Source: a virus. Taken from it: a stretch of DNA of 22,377 nt. Below the pieces are notes generated by a model. That model saw nothing but the letters and a program-made list of their open reading frames with translations. It did not search any database and had not been told where the DNA came from. Of the stretch, positions 21,479 to 22,377 are shown one piece after another. The first letter of the stretch is position 1, and the number at the start of each line of letters is the position of its first letter. A program made the translations under genes and the position numbers. The stretch spans positions 1 to 22,377 of the IMG/VR virus record IMGVR_UViG_3300030329_001012, one strand, 5' to 3'.

Positions 21479-22158
21479 AAAGGTTATTCTTAGGAATAAT
21501 GATGTTAATGATGATGTCATTTGCTCATGCGAATGATATTTATGTAACACAATCGGGTGCATCTTTAGAGTTGAACATCAAACAAGATGGCACAGACAAC
21601 AAGGTAGGTAACTCTACCACAGCATCAACGGTTACTGGCGCAACAAGTGATATTGATATTGATCAGATAGGTAATACAAACGTATTGACCTTTGATGTCA
21701 ATGGTGCAAGTTTTACTGGTAAGTTTGACGTAACTGGTAATAGTAACAACATTGACTTCAACTGTGATAGTGATGGTTCAGGTTCGTCTTGTGCTACAGC
21801 AACAGCAACTATTGTTTGGATAGGTAGTTCAAACGATATTGATATTGATATCGGTGAAGATGCCGATGCTGCAACTGCGACAGTATCTATTACAGGTGCT
21901 TCAGGTAGTGACAGTAACGTGATTGCTGGTACGATAGATGGTAAGTCTGCTATTCTAACACTAACGGTGAATGGTGATACCAACAACTACTTGATTGATA
22001 TAAATGGAGACGGCGATTCCGCAGGTCATACTTATATCCATACACACGTTGGAAGTATTGCTGATGTTGATGTAACACAGTCGGGTGTCTATGATAACAT
22101 GGTGACACTATCAACAAGTGGAGACAATCACGATATAGATATCAGTCAAACAGACTAA
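21475..22158 (+). CDS. Secreted curlin-like repeat protein, candidate CsgG substrate
   Basis: This 227-residue protein has a signal peptide (1-19, cut after AHA) and a repetitive, Asp/Asn/Gly/Thr-rich body with curlin-like elements: TQSGASLELNIKQDGTDN (25-42), IDIDQIGNTN (60-69), WIGSSNDIDIDIG (115-127) and TQSGVYDN (201-208). The Q-x-G-x-x-N spacing resembles curlin repeats, but the repeats are irregular and highly acidic. DINGDGD (175-181) matches a DxNxDG calcium loop. Two Cys (97, 106) could form a disulphide. A strong AAGGAGG site precedes it, implying high expression. The position directly after csgG, as in curli loci, supports it as the exported subunit. A beta-solenoid virion or adhesin protein remains possible. 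Confidence 0.78.
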   Translation: MKRLFLGIMMLMMMSFAHANDIYVTQSGASLELNIKQDGTDNKVGNSTTASTVTGATSDIDIDQIGNTNVLTFDVNGASFTGKFDVTGNSNNIDFNCDSDGSGSSCATATATIVWIGSSNDIDIDIGEDADAATATVSITGASGSDSNVIAGTIDGKSAILTLTVNGDTNNYLIDINGDGDSAGHTYIHTHVGSIADVDVTQSGVYDNMVTLSTSGDNHDIDISQTD

Positions 22159-22377
22159 TGAAAATATTACTATTACTTCTGTTATTGTTTAGTGTGCCTG
22201 CCCATGCCAGCATCGGGGATGTTATTCTCCATGAGGGTAGTGGGCAGGTTGAAAGGTCGGAAGATGGTTCAGAAGTTGTCACTGAAAAAGAGTTGGATAT
22301 CTTTTCAGATGATATCGTCAAGACAGGCAAGGGTAAGACTGCCATTCAGTTTCTAGACGATACGAGAGTAGACATAA
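22158..22377 (+). CDS. FecR-domain-like exported protein (3' end outside window)
   Basis: A new frame starts at an ATG overlapping the curlin-like gene's stop (TAATG) and runs to the window end (73 codons visible). It encodes a signal peptide (MKILLLLLLLFSVPAHA), then IGDVILHEGSGQVERS and LDIFSDDIVKTGKGKTAIQFLDDTRVDI. The pattern of a short strand, D-x-V-x-TG-x-x-(K/R)-A and F-x-D-x-T matches the FecR domain. Such periplasmic or surface beta proteins are often found with export or adhesin loci. The C-terminal part is not visible, so full function is unknown. It extends the exported cassette beyond csgG and the curlin-like gene. Confidence 0.8.
   Translation, partial: MKILLLLLLLFSVPAHASIGDVILHEGSGQVERSEDGSEVVTEKELDIFSDDIVKTGKGKTAIQFLDDTRVDI

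Noticed and set aside
1-22377. tRNA genes, CRISPR arrays, integrase, insertion sequences and glutamine-type riboswitches
   Set aside because: I looked because such elements occur in related phages, but gaps between genes are all under 75 bases and none contains a cloverleaf, repeat array or conserved riboswitch core that I could recognise.

Overview
The window looks like part of the genome of a lytic, T4-like (contractile-tailed) marine phage. All genes lie on the plus strand and are tightly packed, often with overlapping stop and start codons (TAATG, ATGA, GTGA, TTGA). The replication proteins are T4 types: family B DNA polymerase, UvsX recombinase and gp41-type helicase. T4-like late promoter boxes (TATAAATA) are present, and many proteins start with a short segment like the T4 capsid targeting sequence. 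Lipoproteins, cleavable signal peptides and a CsgF/CsgG pair point to a Gram-negative host. From memory, csgG/csgF genes have been reported in phages of SAR11 and OM43 bacteria, so a phage of a marine heterotroph is a reasonable guess; the exact host cannot be read from this window.

Positions 1-7236 hold DNA metabolism genes: DNA polymerase (5' end outside the window), an orphan cytosine-C5 methyltransferase, UvsX, a 2-oxoglutarate/Fe(II) oxygenase, a small unknown, the replicative helicase and a probable N6-adenine methyltransferase. A late promoter box at 7232-7239 marks the switch to the virion block.

Positions 7245-16445 hold mostly proteins that I infer travel inside the capsid. Several begin with a short motif (MKTFKEHLL, MNNFGQFL, MKSYKQFV) followed by an L/I/V-x-E site typical of T4 prohead protease cleavage. 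They include two paralogues with PD-(D/E)xK nuclease-like motifs, a protein with a KWDG motif like that of covalent nucleotidyltransferases, and an NMN-adenylyltransferase-like protein with an internal capsid-targeting-like motif. Two probable outer virion proteins, small acidic or coiled-coil proteins and an extremely charged low-complexity protein are also here.

Positions 16465-19008 look like a lysis and envelope block: an inner-membrane coiled-coil protein overlapping a lipoprotein (candidate spanin pair), a DUF1353 protein, a small membrane protein, and a secreted TIM-barrel-like protein with an outer-membrane-like C-terminus.

Positions 19020-22377 are the most unusual part. A perfect late box sits just before a DUF6356 membrane protein, followed by small membrane proteins, a SWIM zinc finger, and then CsgF-like, CsgG-like, curlin-like and FecR-like genes. 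Together they look like a phage-encoded curli-type (type VIII) secretion module with its own candidate substrate, expressed late. The CsgG channel constriction residues differ from those of E. coli.
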